A stretch of DNA of 64,000 bases from Saprospira grandis str. Lewin (GCF_000250635.1 NC_016940.1:806001-870000), one strand, 5' to 3'; shown: positions 24,451 to 33,246, counted from the stretch's first letter. Made by a program: numbers and translations. Notes: generated by a model from the letters alone, not told the origin.

Positions 24451-27400
24451 GCTTCCGTCCTCTTAAGTCAATTTCAAAATCTTCAGCATATTCCATACTT
24501 TCAAAATCTTGTATCAGTGGAACAACTTCATGGCTATCTAAATGCCGCTCTAAAGTAATCACCCTTGCTTCTGCAGTAAATGAAGAAGTGGCATCTTCTT
24601 TTTCAGCTTCTAGTTCCCTTAGCGCTTGTATAAAATACTGAATACATTCATCATTATGTGTGCTTACAAATAATTGTACTTTTTTAAGAGCAGCAGCTTT
24701 CAAAATTATTTTCCAAAACGTCTTGAATTTACTGTAGTGAATTCCAGCATCGATTTCGTCAATCATTAACCTTTTTCCAGAGCAAGCGTAGAGCTGCACC
24801 ATAATTCGGAACAATTTATTAGCCCCCTCTCCATAATCATAAAGCGGTAATCTTTGGCCATTCTCTTCTTCTATAATAATCTCATCTCGTTTAGGGTCAT
24901 GATCTATATCATAGATATTAGGAATAAAAAGCTTCATCACCTCATCTCTAAATTGATCTTTTACTTTTCGCCCTGCACTACCTACTGCTTCATAATAACT
25001 TTCAACAAGTTCTTTGGTATACCCTTTTGCAAATGGAATAAAGTACATTGGAGGACCTAAAATTGTATCTAATTCTTCCCTTAGCTGTGCTAGCTTGTAG
25101 CTTTTTTTGGTTTTTTCTTGTCCATTCACATGAAGTAGCAGTCGCTCTTCTATCGAAGCACTTTGATCACTAAATTCTTCTTTATTTTTTAATTCATAAT
25201 TCCATGATCGGCGGTCAGAAGTAATTTTATACTTTATGCTGTCTACCGCTGCACTTTTTGTTCGAAAATGAGGAAAGTATATTTCCTCTGCAGTGAGTTG
25301 TTTTCTTTGTCCCAATAAATATACAAAACTCCGCCCCAGTTCATTTACATCATCAGATAAGGTAAAGGCCTCCAGCAGGGATGTTTTTCCAACATTATTA
25401 TTTCCTAAAATAAGGTTGTACTGCCCCAAATCATGTAGCTCTAAATTTTTAAACCCTTTAAAGTTTTGGAGCTGAAATGATCTATAGAAAGCAGGTGGGT
25501 GAACAGGTACTCCTTGAGGAGTTAAAGAAATTTCTTCTAGCTGCTTCTTTGTCCAGCTAAAGTCTTCTTTCTCAAAGGCAAAATTTTGAGCTTGGTACTT
25601 TTTATTTAGTTGTTCTAAATTTCTGTCGGCTACTTTTTCAAAATAAATTTTAGCCCATCGCTCCCTGATATATAAGTTTATGCTTTCATTTTCTACTAGC
25701 GCACTAAGCCACTTATAAAAAGCTAGTTTTTCTTTGGGAAGAAGTTTACTGTTACTTTCAAAAATGAGCCCCTCTTTTTGGATTCCTTCTAAATCATCCT
25801 TCAAAAGACAAGCCGCATAACAATAAGGTTGCTTTTCATCTGTTTCAGCCAGATTTTGCAACCAAGAGGGCTTTTCTTGATAGTAATGATGATATAGTTT
25901 ATGAACTGCATCCTTAAGATCACTCTTATCAAGAAAAGGATAAAACAACAAACGTCCAGCCCAAAGAAAAATAGCTTGATCATCGCTGTTTTGACTCGCT
26001 AATTGTATTTGTGCCTTAGTATATTTACCATAGAAAGTTGTTTTTTCTATAGGGGTTTCAAATTCATTTTCTACATAAGACACTTTATCCCAGAAAGTAA
26101 TAGCCAGCCCATGCAAATCAGCCTCATAGTAAATATCAGCTATTTTTTCATAGATTTTATTTTCTCCTTCAAGCACAATATGCTCTAGAATACTTGCTAC
26201 AAGTCTTTTATTTTCTGATGTTTTAGCTTGACTAAATGCCAATATTTTATCAATAAAATCTAAACGCCAAGTTTGCTGTCTGGTCAATCCGTATAAAGTA
26301 TTCTGGGAAGAAGCAACACTTGAAAGTTCATCTATGCTCCAGTTCCCTGTATACATTAAGCGAGCAATTTTTTCTTCTAAAAGACTTTGCTCATCATTAG
26401 CTCCTAATTTTAAGAGTGCGGACCAAAAGGCATTGCTAAAATAGATGTCTCTTGCTTTTCTTTTTTCTCCTGCCTTAGCAAAATATTCTCCTGCTTGCAA
26501 AGGGCGACCTACTAATGCTTCTTTTTCAGCAAGTGCCTCATAAGCTAATTTATTTTCACCTAATTGGAAAAATATATTAGCTGCAACAGTTAAGCGGGCA
26601 ACATTAGCATTCTTTTTCCCTAAAGTTAAATCTGTATTTGCATTTTCAAAAGCATCTTCCTTAGAAGACATACTGATTTCATTCAGTGTCTTGGGTTCAA
26701 TAAGTGCAATATCATCAATGCTCAAATCGACCCAGGGGTCCTTAATCTCTTTTTGTTCAAGCAGCGTTTTCCAAAACTTTTCTATTGCTTCTTCGCTATC
26801 AACAATAACCAATTCTCGCTGTGCTCGAGTTAGGGCCACATAAAGCTTATTAAAAAAGAAACGGAGCTTAAAATCATTTTGACTCCCCTTATTCCTCTCT
26901 AATGGTCCATATTCTTGGATAAAATAAGTACCAAAGCCATATACTACTACCTGCCCATATTCAGCTCCTTTTGCTGCAATGCTACTCTTAATGTCTTTAA
27001 ACTGTCCTTCCACTAACAAAGGTTGTGTTTGAACATAGGCTTCCTCTTCATTTAAATCTATAGGGACAATAAATGATTTATAGGTAAATTTTTGAAAGAA
27101 GATCTCTTTTTGAGGTCGATCAGATAACCACTCTATAGAGTATAGAGCAGGAAGCTTTTCATTTTTTTTATTGCTTTTTATCTTGGCTTCCTGTTTTCGA
27201 CCTGCTTCTTTAAAAATTTCTGCCCGATAGTTCTGAATAATATTGGCTAGTCGAACAACTGTATCTATTGAACGATAATTATACTTAGGATCATAGTTAG
27301 ATGCCTTCTTTTGATATTTAAATTTATTTTCTATTAAAATATCATAAATCATTTGATGTAGACGGTTTACCGAAAAGCCCAAAGGATTTACTGTTTGCAA

Positions 27401-29110
27401 GGCATCTCCAGCAAATACTAGTGGCACCTGCTGATGTGACTGCGATAAGTCATAGTTTATATAAATAGAAGACTCTATAATTAGCCTCAACTCAATTCTT
27501 GAAAAATCCTGTGCCTCATCACAAAAAATAGCACTATACTGCTTGGGCAACTGTTTCGGAAAAACTTCACGGATTTTTCGAACCAACTGATTTTTATCCC
27601 AGTAATTTTCTTTCTGTAAGTTTTTATAAAAACGTATAGCCTCCTCAAATAATCTTTCTAAATATTTTCGGTCTTCTAACAAGCGAAATTCTTTAGGCAC
27701 TTTTTCAAAATAGGCAGAAACAGTATCAATAACCTCCTCTTCAAAATACCCATATATATATGTACTCAAAACAAACCAAAGTTCTTCGGCAGAAAACTGT
27801 CTTCTGCTAAAGTCTTTGTTATACCTACTTTTAAATTCTCCAAAATCTAAGTAAGGACGATTATCATACTCTTTCCGCTCCTTTTCTGGCAATAGATCTA
27901 ATAAAAAGCCTTTAAAACTTTGTAGCTGTTTGCCTACCTTCCCTTTTGTACGATCTTCAGCTGGAATTCCACTAAATTCAGGATTTAATTGCAAAAGACT
28001 CATAATAGCCTTATTCGTATCCGCAATTAAATTTTCATTCTCTGTCAGAAAAATAATGTCCCCTTCAAACTCCTCTGCTACCTTATAATAGTAGACATTG
28101 GCAAATACATAACAAAGCATGGTAGATTTACCACTTCCTGCTTGGCCATTGATATAATGAGGAAATCTTAAGCCCTCTAAAAAATTAACTTGCTCAGGTA
28201 ACAATGATAAATTGTTAATCCCTTTTGATCGTTGAATGATACACCAGTAATCCTCATTATCAAGAACCCAACTAGGGTAAGCTCTAAACGCCAATTCTCC
28301 AATAGCTTGTTTTGTAGGCTCTTCATAAACAGTATAGTTTTTAGCCTCCTCTAAGCGTTTTTCCCACTCCTCTTTTTGCTGAAGAAGATGGGCGCCAGCA
28401 TATATTAAAATTCTTTTCCTCCCCTCTATCTCCAACTCACTATATAGTAAACCCAATTGTTCTCTAGCGTCTACAGCTTGTTTTAACTTTCCAGCTGTTT
28501 CAGGAAGAACTTTAATATCCAAAAGATGTGGTTCTTCTATTAGCTTTTTATACATCCGAAGAAAAAATATGATATACTTTTCTGCCAGACCATTTACCCC
28601 TAAATCAGTTGCATAATTAACCCAATTCTCCGTTTCATATACATCAAAAGAAATTTTTAGCTGATAATTATTCAACCAATTATTTAATGTATGAGGCGGA
28701 TAACTAAGCTTTTTGCTTGAGGCCACTAGCTCTTCTTCCAATGAAGACCTAAAATTCTCTTCTTCTAAAGTATCTAAAGGATTTTCTTTTAACCAGCTCC
28801 CATCCTTTAGCTGAATAAATGCCTTTTTACTCCAATGAAAATCTAAATCTTGCCCATGGATAAGATCTCTAAAAAAAAGAACTACATAATTTTCCCCATT
28901 TACTTCAACTACTTTTTTTTGTATGATCAACCTAAACTCATACTGCTTCCGATAGACATACATATCCTTAGGAAAGCTACTAATGCTTCCGATATATTTT
29001 AAGTCAGATACTTTACGAACAAAATGCGCCAACTTTTGGACAACATCATTCACTCGTTCTAACCCTTTCACCTTTTTTTTAAAGGACTCCGTCTGTTGTA
29101 TGTAGTACAT
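24443..29110 (-). CDS. SF1 helicase / OLD-type ATPase fusion protein
   Basis: 1555 residues. The UvrD-like helicase motifs are Walker A GQAGSGKST (322-330), Walker B IFCDEAQDF (528-536), GDALQTVNP (568-576), KGAEYGQVVVYGF (714-726) and LYVALTRAQRELVIV (756-770). Residues ~815-1200 are helical, TPR-like. A second ATPase follows: LILGNNNVGKTSLLEAF (1233-1249), YGEGANKLF (1426-1434), LMIDEIDAGIH (1448-1458) and the switch FVSTHNDECI (1481-1490), as in OLD/RecF-like proteins. Residues 1-95 may be RelE/ParE-like (YVYRKQYEFRLII). Gabija encodes helicase and ATPase on separate proteins; here they are fused and the TOPRIM is separate. A defence role is an inference. Confidence 0.8.
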   Translation of the reverse strand: MYYIQQTESFKKKVKGLERVNDVVQKLAHFVRKVSDLKYIGSISSFPKDMYVYRKQYEFRLIIQKKVVEVNGENYVVLFFRDLIHGQDLDFHWSKKAFIQLKDGSWLKENPLDTLEEENFRSSLEEELVASSKKLSYPPHTLNNWLNNYQLKISFDVYETENWVNYATDLGVNGLAEKYIIFFLRMYKKLIEEPHLLDIKVLPETAGKLKQAVDAREQLGLLYSELEIEGRKRILIYAGAHLLQQKEEWEKRLEEAKNYTVYEEPTKQAIGELAFRAYPSWVLDNEDYWCIIQRSKGINNLSLLPEQVNFLEGLRFPHYINGQAGSGKSTMLCYVFANVYYYKVAEEFEGDIIFLTENENLIADTNKAIMSLLQLNPEFSGIPAEDRTKGKVGKQLQSFKGFLLDLLPEKERKEYDNRPYLDFGEFKSRYNKDFSRRQFSAEELWFVLSTYIYGYFEEEVIDTVSAYFEKVPKEFRLLEDRKYLERLFEEAIRFYKNLQKENYWDKNQLVRKIREVFPKQLPKQYSAIFCDEAQDFSRIELRLIIESSIYINYDLSQSHQQVPLVFAGDALQTVNPLGFSVNRLHQMIYDILIENKFKYQKKASNYDPKYNYRSIDTVVRLANIIQNYRAEIFKEAGRKQEAKIKSNKKNEKLPALYSIEWLSDRPQKEIFFQKFTYKSFIVPIDLNEEEAYVQTQPLLVEGQFKDIKSSIAAKGAEYGQVVVYGFGTYFIQEYGPLERNKGSQNDFKLRFFFNKLYVALTRAQRELVIVDSEEAIEKFWKTLLEQKEIKDPWVDLSIDDIALIEPKTLNEISMSSKEDAFENANTDLTLGKKNANVARLTVAANIFFQLGENKLAYEALAEKEALVGRPLQAGEYFAKAGEKRKARDIYFSNAFWSALLKLGANDEQSLLEEKIARLMYTGNWSIDELSSVASSQNTLYGLTRQQTWRLDFIDKILAFSQAKTSENKRLVASILEHIVLEGENKIYEKIADIYYEADLHGLAITFWDKVSYVENEFETPIEKTTFYGKYTKAQIQLASQNSDDQAIFLWAGRLLFYPFLDKSDLKDAVHKLYHHYYQEKPSWLQNLAETDEKQPYCYAACLLKDDLEGIQKEGLIFESNSKLLPKEKLAFYKWLSALVENESINLYIRERWAKIYFEKVADRNLEQLNKKYQAQNFAFEKEDFSWTKKQLEEISLTPQGVPVHPPAFYRSFQLQNFKGFKNLELHDLGQYNLILGNNNVGKTSLLEAFTLSDDVNELGRSFVYLLGQRKQLTAEEIYFPHFRTKSAAVDSIKYKITSDRRSWNYELKNKEEFSDQSASIEERLLLHVNGQEKTKKSYKLAQLREELDTILGPPMYFIPFAKGYTKELVESYYEAVGSAGRKVKDQFRDEVMKLFIPNIYDIDHDPKRDEIIIEEENGQRLPLYDYGEGANKLFRIMVQLYACSGKRLMIDEIDAGIHYSKFKTFWKIILKAAALKKVQLFVSTHNDECIQYFIQALRELEAEKEDATSSFTAEARVITLERHLDSHEVVPLIQDFESMEYAEDFEIDLRGRKHE

Positions 29111-29330
29111 ATATTTATCTCTCTTGATTTTAGCTCTGCGTTCAAGTCTATTACTCTAATATCATAATACTAAACTGTATCACAGCTATCTATTGTCATC
29201 AATAATATTGTTTTTTTCTCCCCTGACAAAATTAGTCCTCCGTTTTTTAGCAGGCAAAATGCCTCCCTTTCTATTGGCCACTTTTAATTAAGCAGAGAAA
29301 TAAAAAAAGAGTTGTTTATTTTGTTTTTTT

Positions 29331-29460
29331 GGGGCCTCCGCTGCGGCTCCGCCTTGCGGCGCTACGCTTCAGGGCTCGCAGGTCTGCTCGGCCCTTCGCA
29401 AAAAAACAAGTTTTTTGCTCGGTCTGCGGCTGCGCCGCCCCCTTTCGCATCGCTAGGCCG
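29331..29460 (+). repeat. Mosaic intergenic repeat, copy J
   Basis: Identical in layout to copy H within LDR-2. After GCTAGGCCG the two diverge (AATAAACGTCC here) before rejoining at CTTCGGCCGCAAAAGG. Confidence 0.85.
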
Positions 29461-29519
29461 AATAAACGTCCTGCGCTTCGGCCGCAAAAGGCCCTTTCAA
29501 TTAGCGGCTTTCAATTAGC

Positions 29520-29556
29520 AAGCGGTAGAAAAATCTTTCTGATTTTTCTACCGCTT
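29520..29556. repeat. 16-bp stem hairpin, loop TTTCT (inverted)
   Basis: AAGCGGTAGAAAAATC - TTTCT - GATTTTTCTACCGCTT. The same stem as at 21773 and 18132, but the 5-base loop is the exact reverse complement. Confidence 0.8.
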
Positions 29557-29702
29557 TTTTCTTTGGTCCAAAAAAATGGAGGAAATTTTTCTGGGGCAGA
29601 AAAAAAGGAGAAAATTATAGTCGAACAGAAAAATGGCCTCAAAAAAATGGTTAAATTGAAATGCGGGACCGATTTGCTAAAAAAATTGGCCAGACGGTTT
29701 TT

Positions 29703-29840
29703 GGCCCAGCGCTGCGCAGCGGTGGCCGAAGGCCAGACCGAGTTTTTGAGCGCAGCGAAAAAACGAAGGGCCGAGCGAATAGCGAGCCGCGGAGCATAGC
29801 GGCGGCCGACCGAGGCGAAGCCGAGCCGGCCGCGGGCCCC
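29703..29840 (-). repeat. Mosaic intergenic repeat, copy K
   Basis: From GGCCCAGCGCTGCGCAGC to GGCCGCGGGCCCC. At the position where IS4 entered copies E and I it reads GCGAG-CCGCGGAGC-ATAGCG uninterrupted, so it is an empty-site version. Confidence 0.85.
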
Positions 29841-29869
29841 AAAAAATTCCCATCACAAAAAAAATCCTC

Positions 29870-30493
29870 ATGAAAAAAAGTAGTTTATTTTTACTCTCCC
29901 TCTGTTTTGCTAGCTTTTTGGGCGGCTGCCAAGAAAAAAAGCCTGCCAAAGCAACTCCCGTGAAAGAAGAAAGTGCCGACAGTAGCCAGCAAGAGCAGCC
30001 AAAAAAACAAAAAGGCATAGACGAAAAGTATCGAAAATGGATGGAAGCGCAATTTGCAGCCGGAAAAGCTTGTCCAGAAGCCGATTGTAATCCAGAAAGT
30101 TGGATGAAAAAAATTGAGGCGGGCGAAGAAGCCTGCAATACGGGCCTACCCGATGAAATTCAGAACTGGATGCAAGCCGATATCAATGGAGATGGAATTA
30201 TGGATGCAGTGGCCAATGTGCCGCTTTTGCAGTGCGATGGCGGAAAAAGCCAAGCAACCGCCGTACATCTTTTAGTCTTTTTATCTGATGGCCAAGGAGA
30301 TTTTGCCGTTTTAGACGACCCTAGCATTTTGCGCAAAGGAGCCTCGGTAGAGCGTATAGATAGTTTATTTGCGGATGGTCGTTTACAAATGTATTATGGA
30401 GATTTTGCGCAAGAAGATCCACTTTGCTGCCCTTCTTTGGAAGAGCGAAAGCAATTTAAATATGAAGCCGGATTATTTAAATTATTAAAATAA
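29870..30493 (+). CDS. Lipoprotein with EF-hand-like calcium loop
   Basis: 207 residues. The signal peptide KKSSLFLLSLCFASFLGGC has a lipobox (LGG-C). A Lys/Glu-rich linker (about 22-55) is followed by a globular part with DINGDGIMD, a D-x-N-x-D-G-x-x-D loop typical of dockerin/EF-hand calcium sites, then ANVPLLQCDGG. The next gene is a paralogue with the same loop and CDGG motif. The ATG lies right after LDR-2. Likely attached to the envelope; the function is unknown. It probably starts a four-gene rightward unit. Confidence 0.65.
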   Translation: MKKSSLFLLSLCFASFLGGCQEKKPAKATPVKEESADSSQQEQPKKQKGIDEKYRKWMEAQFAAGKACPEADCNPESWMKKIEAGEEACNTGLPDEIQNWMQADINGDGIMDAVANVPLLQCDGGKSQATAVHLLVFLSDGQGDFAVLDDPSILRKGASVERIDSLFADGRLQMYYGDFAQEDPLCCPSLEERKQFKYEAGLFKLLK

Positions 30494-30500
30494 AACCCTT

Positions 30501-31106
30501 ATGCTAAACCCTAAAGTTTTGGCCATGGGTCTTTTGGCCCTAAGTCTTGGCGCTTGTAGCCCCGAAAAGCAAGCAGAAAAAAGCAGTAAAAAACAAGAAG
30601 TGCAACAAAAAGAAACGCCCAAAAAACAAGCAGAAAAAATTCCGTTTAAGGAATTATATGCGGGTTGGCGCTCGCTTCAAATTTCTGCTAAAAAATATGA
30701 GTCAGAAAAAAACTGTACGCCAGAAATCACCTTAGCCGATGATTATAAAGGGCCAGGAATTGGTTTGCCGCTGGCGGCAGAATTGGAGGCCAAATTTATA
30801 AAAGGCGATATGAATGCCGATGGGCAAGAAGATGCCGCCTTAAATGTGCCTTATTTGCAATGCGATGGTGGAAATGCCCTGCGTTATGCGAGCATCTCGC
30901 TTTTTTTTGTTTCTCAGCCCGATGGTAGCTACCAGATTGTAGAAGATCCTAAGGCTTTAGAAAAGCTGGCAGATATTCTAAAAATCAAAGCCCTTCGATC
31001 GGGAGAAGTAGATATAGAATGCTTTTATCATCGGGATGAGGCCAGTATGGGCTATGCGCCAGACAGCAGTTTGGTCAAAACCCTTTCTTTTCAGGATTTA
31101 ATTTAA
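30501..31106 (+). CDS. Lipoprotein, paralogue of the preceding gene
   Basis: 201 residues. Signal peptide MLNPKVLAMGLLALSLGAC with lipobox (LGA-C). A charged linker, then GDMNADGQEDAALNVPYLQCDGG, equivalent to the loop and CDGG motif of the upstream gene, from which it is separated by only 7 bases. Both lack known catalytic residues. Tandem duplication and divergence is the simplest reading. They may be partners or bind related ligands at the outer membrane. Confidence 0.65.
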   Translation: MLNPKVLAMGLLALSLGACSPEKQAEKSSKKQEVQQKETPKKQAEKIPFKELYAGWRSLQISAKKYESEKNCTPEITLADDYKGPGIGLPLAAELEAKFIKGDMNADGQEDAALNVPYLQCDGGNALRYASISLFFVSQPDGSYQIVEDPKALEKLADILKIKALRSGEVDIECFYHRDEASMGYAPDSSLVKTLSFQDLI

Positions 31107-31115
31107 AAAACAACT

Positions 31116-31661
31116 ATGCAGCCCTCTAAAAAATTGAGTATACATAAAATTTGCAACTACTTTACGGGCTATGAGCTCATCAACTACATTTATTGGCAGG
31201 AGCAGGCCGTAGGTAAGAACAAAAGCATCTTGTCTAAAAAAGCGGCAGTTTCGGAAAGTTTGCCTCAGCTTTGGATACATAATAAAGAGAAGGGGCAACA
31301 ATATGATCTTTTGGGCCAATTGGATTTGGTTGAGGGAGAATATGCCGAAGGCTTTTTGATTCAGCATTTAGATTTTTCTGATGAGCGTTCTTGGCGATTT
31401 AATGGCTACGCTTATCAGCAGCACATCTTAAATGACTACAATTTTATGCACAAAGATTTTTTGGAGGGCCAAATTTTGGTTTGGAGTCGAGCGGAAGAGC
31501 AAAGACGCTTTTGGTTGCTGGATAGTTTGGGCCAAAAGCATCAGTTCTTGCTCAGTACTGCGGCAAAAGTAGATTGGCGAATTGATGTGCGCAGCCGAGA
31601 GCTACAGGTCTATCAGCTGGATGCAGAAAAAGGATTAGTCATAAAAACGGTCAAATTATAA
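31116..31661 (+). CDS. Hypothetical protein
   Basis: 181 residues, soluble, rich in aromatic residues (QQYDLLGQLDLVEGEYAEGFLIQHLDFSDERSWRFNGYAYQQHIL). No signal peptide and no recognised domain. It starts 9 bases after the lipoprotein stop and ends 1 base before the methyltransferase start, so it is almost certainly co-transcribed with both. I cannot assign a function. Confidence 0.6.
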   Translation: MQPSKKLSIHKICNYFTGYELINYIYWQEQAVGKNKSILSKKAAVSESLPQLWIHNKEKGQQYDLLGQLDLVEGEYAEGFLIQHLDFSDERSWRFNGYAYQQHILNDYNFMHKDFLEGQILVWSRAEEQRRFWLLDSLGQKHQFLLSTAAKVDWRIDVRSRELQVYQLDAEKGLVIKTVKL

Positions 31662-31662
31662 T

Positions 31663-32448
31663 ATGCGAGATTGGGTAGCCGAATTTTATAAAAAGCAGAA
31701 TGATTGGCTGGGCGTTTATTTGGGTCCGGTTACAGAAGAAGATCATCGAAGAGCCCAACGTTTGCAAGACTTGGCAGAACTTAATGGTAAAAAAAAGGTC
31801 CTTGAACTAGGTGGTGGTGGTGGACAAACCGCTTTGGCCATTGCCCAATTGGGTCATGAGGTAGATATGGTAGAACTTTTGGAAAGCTCTGCCAATTGGG
31901 CCAAAAAATTGGCAGAACAACATGCTCCTCAACGCCTAAATATCATTCAGGCCGATTTTTATGATTGGGAGGGGCCAGAAAAACAATACGACCTCATTTG
32001 TTATTTTGATAGCTTTGGCATTGGCAGCGATTTGGAGCAAAAAGAGTTGCTCCAAAAAATGCATCATTGGCTGGCGCCCGATGGTTTAATTGTAATAGAA
32101 GTTGGGGCGAGTTGGTATTGGTCGGGCCAAGCCTGGGGGCAAGAATATGATTTTGAGTTGGGCATCCGCCGGCATGAATTTGACCCCATCAATTGTCGTT
32201 TGCTTGATAAATGGTGGCTAAAAAATAGTCCGAAAGAAGTTTATCAACAATCTTTGCGTTGTTATACCCCTGCGGATTTTGAGCTACTACTAGAAAATAT
32301 TCCTTTAAAAATCAGCAAATTACAAACTGGGCCCGCATTTGACGAAGCGCAAAACATAGTACAAGAGCAGGCCGATTGGGCAGATTGTATGACTTACTTT
32401 GTTTGTTTACAAAAAGAAAGCGAAAAAAGTTGGACAGACCAAAAATAA
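31663..32448 (+). CDS. SAM-dependent methyltransferase
   Basis: 261 residues, class I Rossmann-fold methyltransferase. The SAM motif I is KKVLELGGGGGQTALAIAQLGHEVDMVEL; the motif II acidic residue is in IIQADFYDW; YDLICYFDSFGIGSD and HHWLAPDGLIVIEVGAS follow as motifs III and IV. The substrate is unknown; the Trp- and aromatic-rich C-terminal half (SWYWSGQAWGQEYDFE) would form its pocket. Last gene of the unit started by the lipoproteins. The 200 bases after it (32449-32650) hold no visible gene and probably include the promoter and leader of the RNA-binding protein gene. Confidence 0.82.
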   Translation: MRDWVAEFYKKQNDWLGVYLGPVTEEDHRRAQRLQDLAELNGKKKVLELGGGGGQTALAIAQLGHEVDMVELLESSANWAKKLAEQHAPQRLNIIQADFYDWEGPEKQYDLICYFDSFGIGSDLEQKELLQKMHHWLAPDGLIVIEVGASWYWSGQAWGQEYDFELGIRRHEFDPINCRLLDKWWLKNSPKEVYQQSLRCYTPADFELLLENIPLKISKLQTGPAFDEAQNIVQEQADWADCMTYFVCLQKESEKSWTDQK

Positions 32449-32650
32449 AAGCCTATCTTGTGCATACGCTTTTGCTTTGACCGGCAAACTGGTAAGCTAC
32501 GATAAGGTAAAAATTAGGTTGTAATAAGTGTAGTATTAGCTTTTGTGTGTGCCTTTTTTCTTTTGTTGTTATCTCCCCTGTTTTGGTCTTGGGCCCTAGG
32601 CCGCAAAGCTTTTATATTACATTTTATTCATTCTATTTAATATTTTTTCT

Positions 32651-33019
32651 ATGAACATTTTCGTAGCGAAGTTGAACTTCAGAACTACTTCTGAAGAGCT
32701 AGAAGAGCTGTTCGCTCAGTTTGGTACTGTGGACTCTGCTAAAATCATTATGGACCGTGAAACGGACCGCTCAAAAGGGTTTGGCTTTGTTGAAATGCCT
32801 GACGAAGAGGATGGCCAAGCAGCTATCGACGCTTTGAACGAAACCGAATTCCATGAGCGCACTATCGTTGTTAAGAAAGCTCGTCCCCGTGAGGAGCGTC
32901 CTCGTAACAACAACCGCGGTGGCGGACGTGGCGGTTACGACCGTGGCGGACGTGGTGGTTACGACCGTGGTGGTCGTGGCGGTTACGATCGTGGTGGCCG
33001 TGGTGGTTATGACTACTAG
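32651..33019 (+). CDS. RRM RNA-binding protein with RGG/YDRGG tail
   Basis: 122 residues. A single RNA recognition motif: RNP2 IFVAKL (3-8) and RNP1 KGFGFVEM (about 37-44), each with the stacking aromatic residues. The C-terminus (about 85-122) is disordered, with RGG boxes in a repeated GGYDRGGR pattern of four near-identical units at DNA level, prone to copy-number change. Bacterial RRM proteins of this build bind single-stranded RNA and are often cold- or stress-induced. Codon use is biased toward C-ending codons, suggesting high expression. Monocistronic, with a strong terminator. Confidence 0.9.
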   Translation: MNIFVAKLNFRTTSEELEELFAQFGTVDSAKIIMDRETDRSKGFGFVEMPDEEDGQAAIDALNETEFHERTIVVKKARPREERPRNNNRGGGRGGYDRGGRGGYDRGGRGGYDRGGRGGYDY

Positions 33020-33071
33020 ACGACAACACCTTCTAATATAGTTGGCTAGTCCAACTGATAGAAACAACTAG

Positions 33072-33102
33072 GCAACTCCTTTTTTAGGAGTTGCTTTTTT
33101 TT
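33072..33102 (+). terminator. Terminator of the RRM gene
   Basis: GCAACTCCT pairs with AGGAGTTGC, followed by T8. Confidence 0.88.
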
Positions 33103-33246
33103 GTCTTGGCTTAGGCAAATTACCTACAAATAAGAAATGGGGAAAATGCAATTTGTCCGCAAAAAGTTTATTTTGTAAATTTACCATCTTGAAGTCGCCA
33201 AGCAGATTTGTTTTTACCTACTATTTACTTCCCAAAACAGAAAAAC

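Larger units (their letters stand above)
29286..29864. repeat. Long direct repeat LDR-2 (right)
   Basis: About 0.58 kb, the uninterrupted equivalent of 21523-23675. It starts AATTAAGCAGAGAAATAAA and ends CCCATCACAAAAAA. It lies upstream of the helicase gene, so the operon (23676-29285) is enclosed by the pair. 29111-29285 is AT-rich and probably holds the operon promoter; no consensus box was found. Confidence 0.9.

Noticed and set aside
24443-29110. Calling the locus canonical Gabija
   Set aside because: GajA joins ATPase and TOPRIM in one protein, with GajB separate; here the helicase is fused to the ATPase and the TOPRIM is separate.
32771-33067. 98-codon leftward frame opposite the RRM gene
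   Set aside because: Thr/Val repeats mirror the RGG codons; the RRM gene explains the region.
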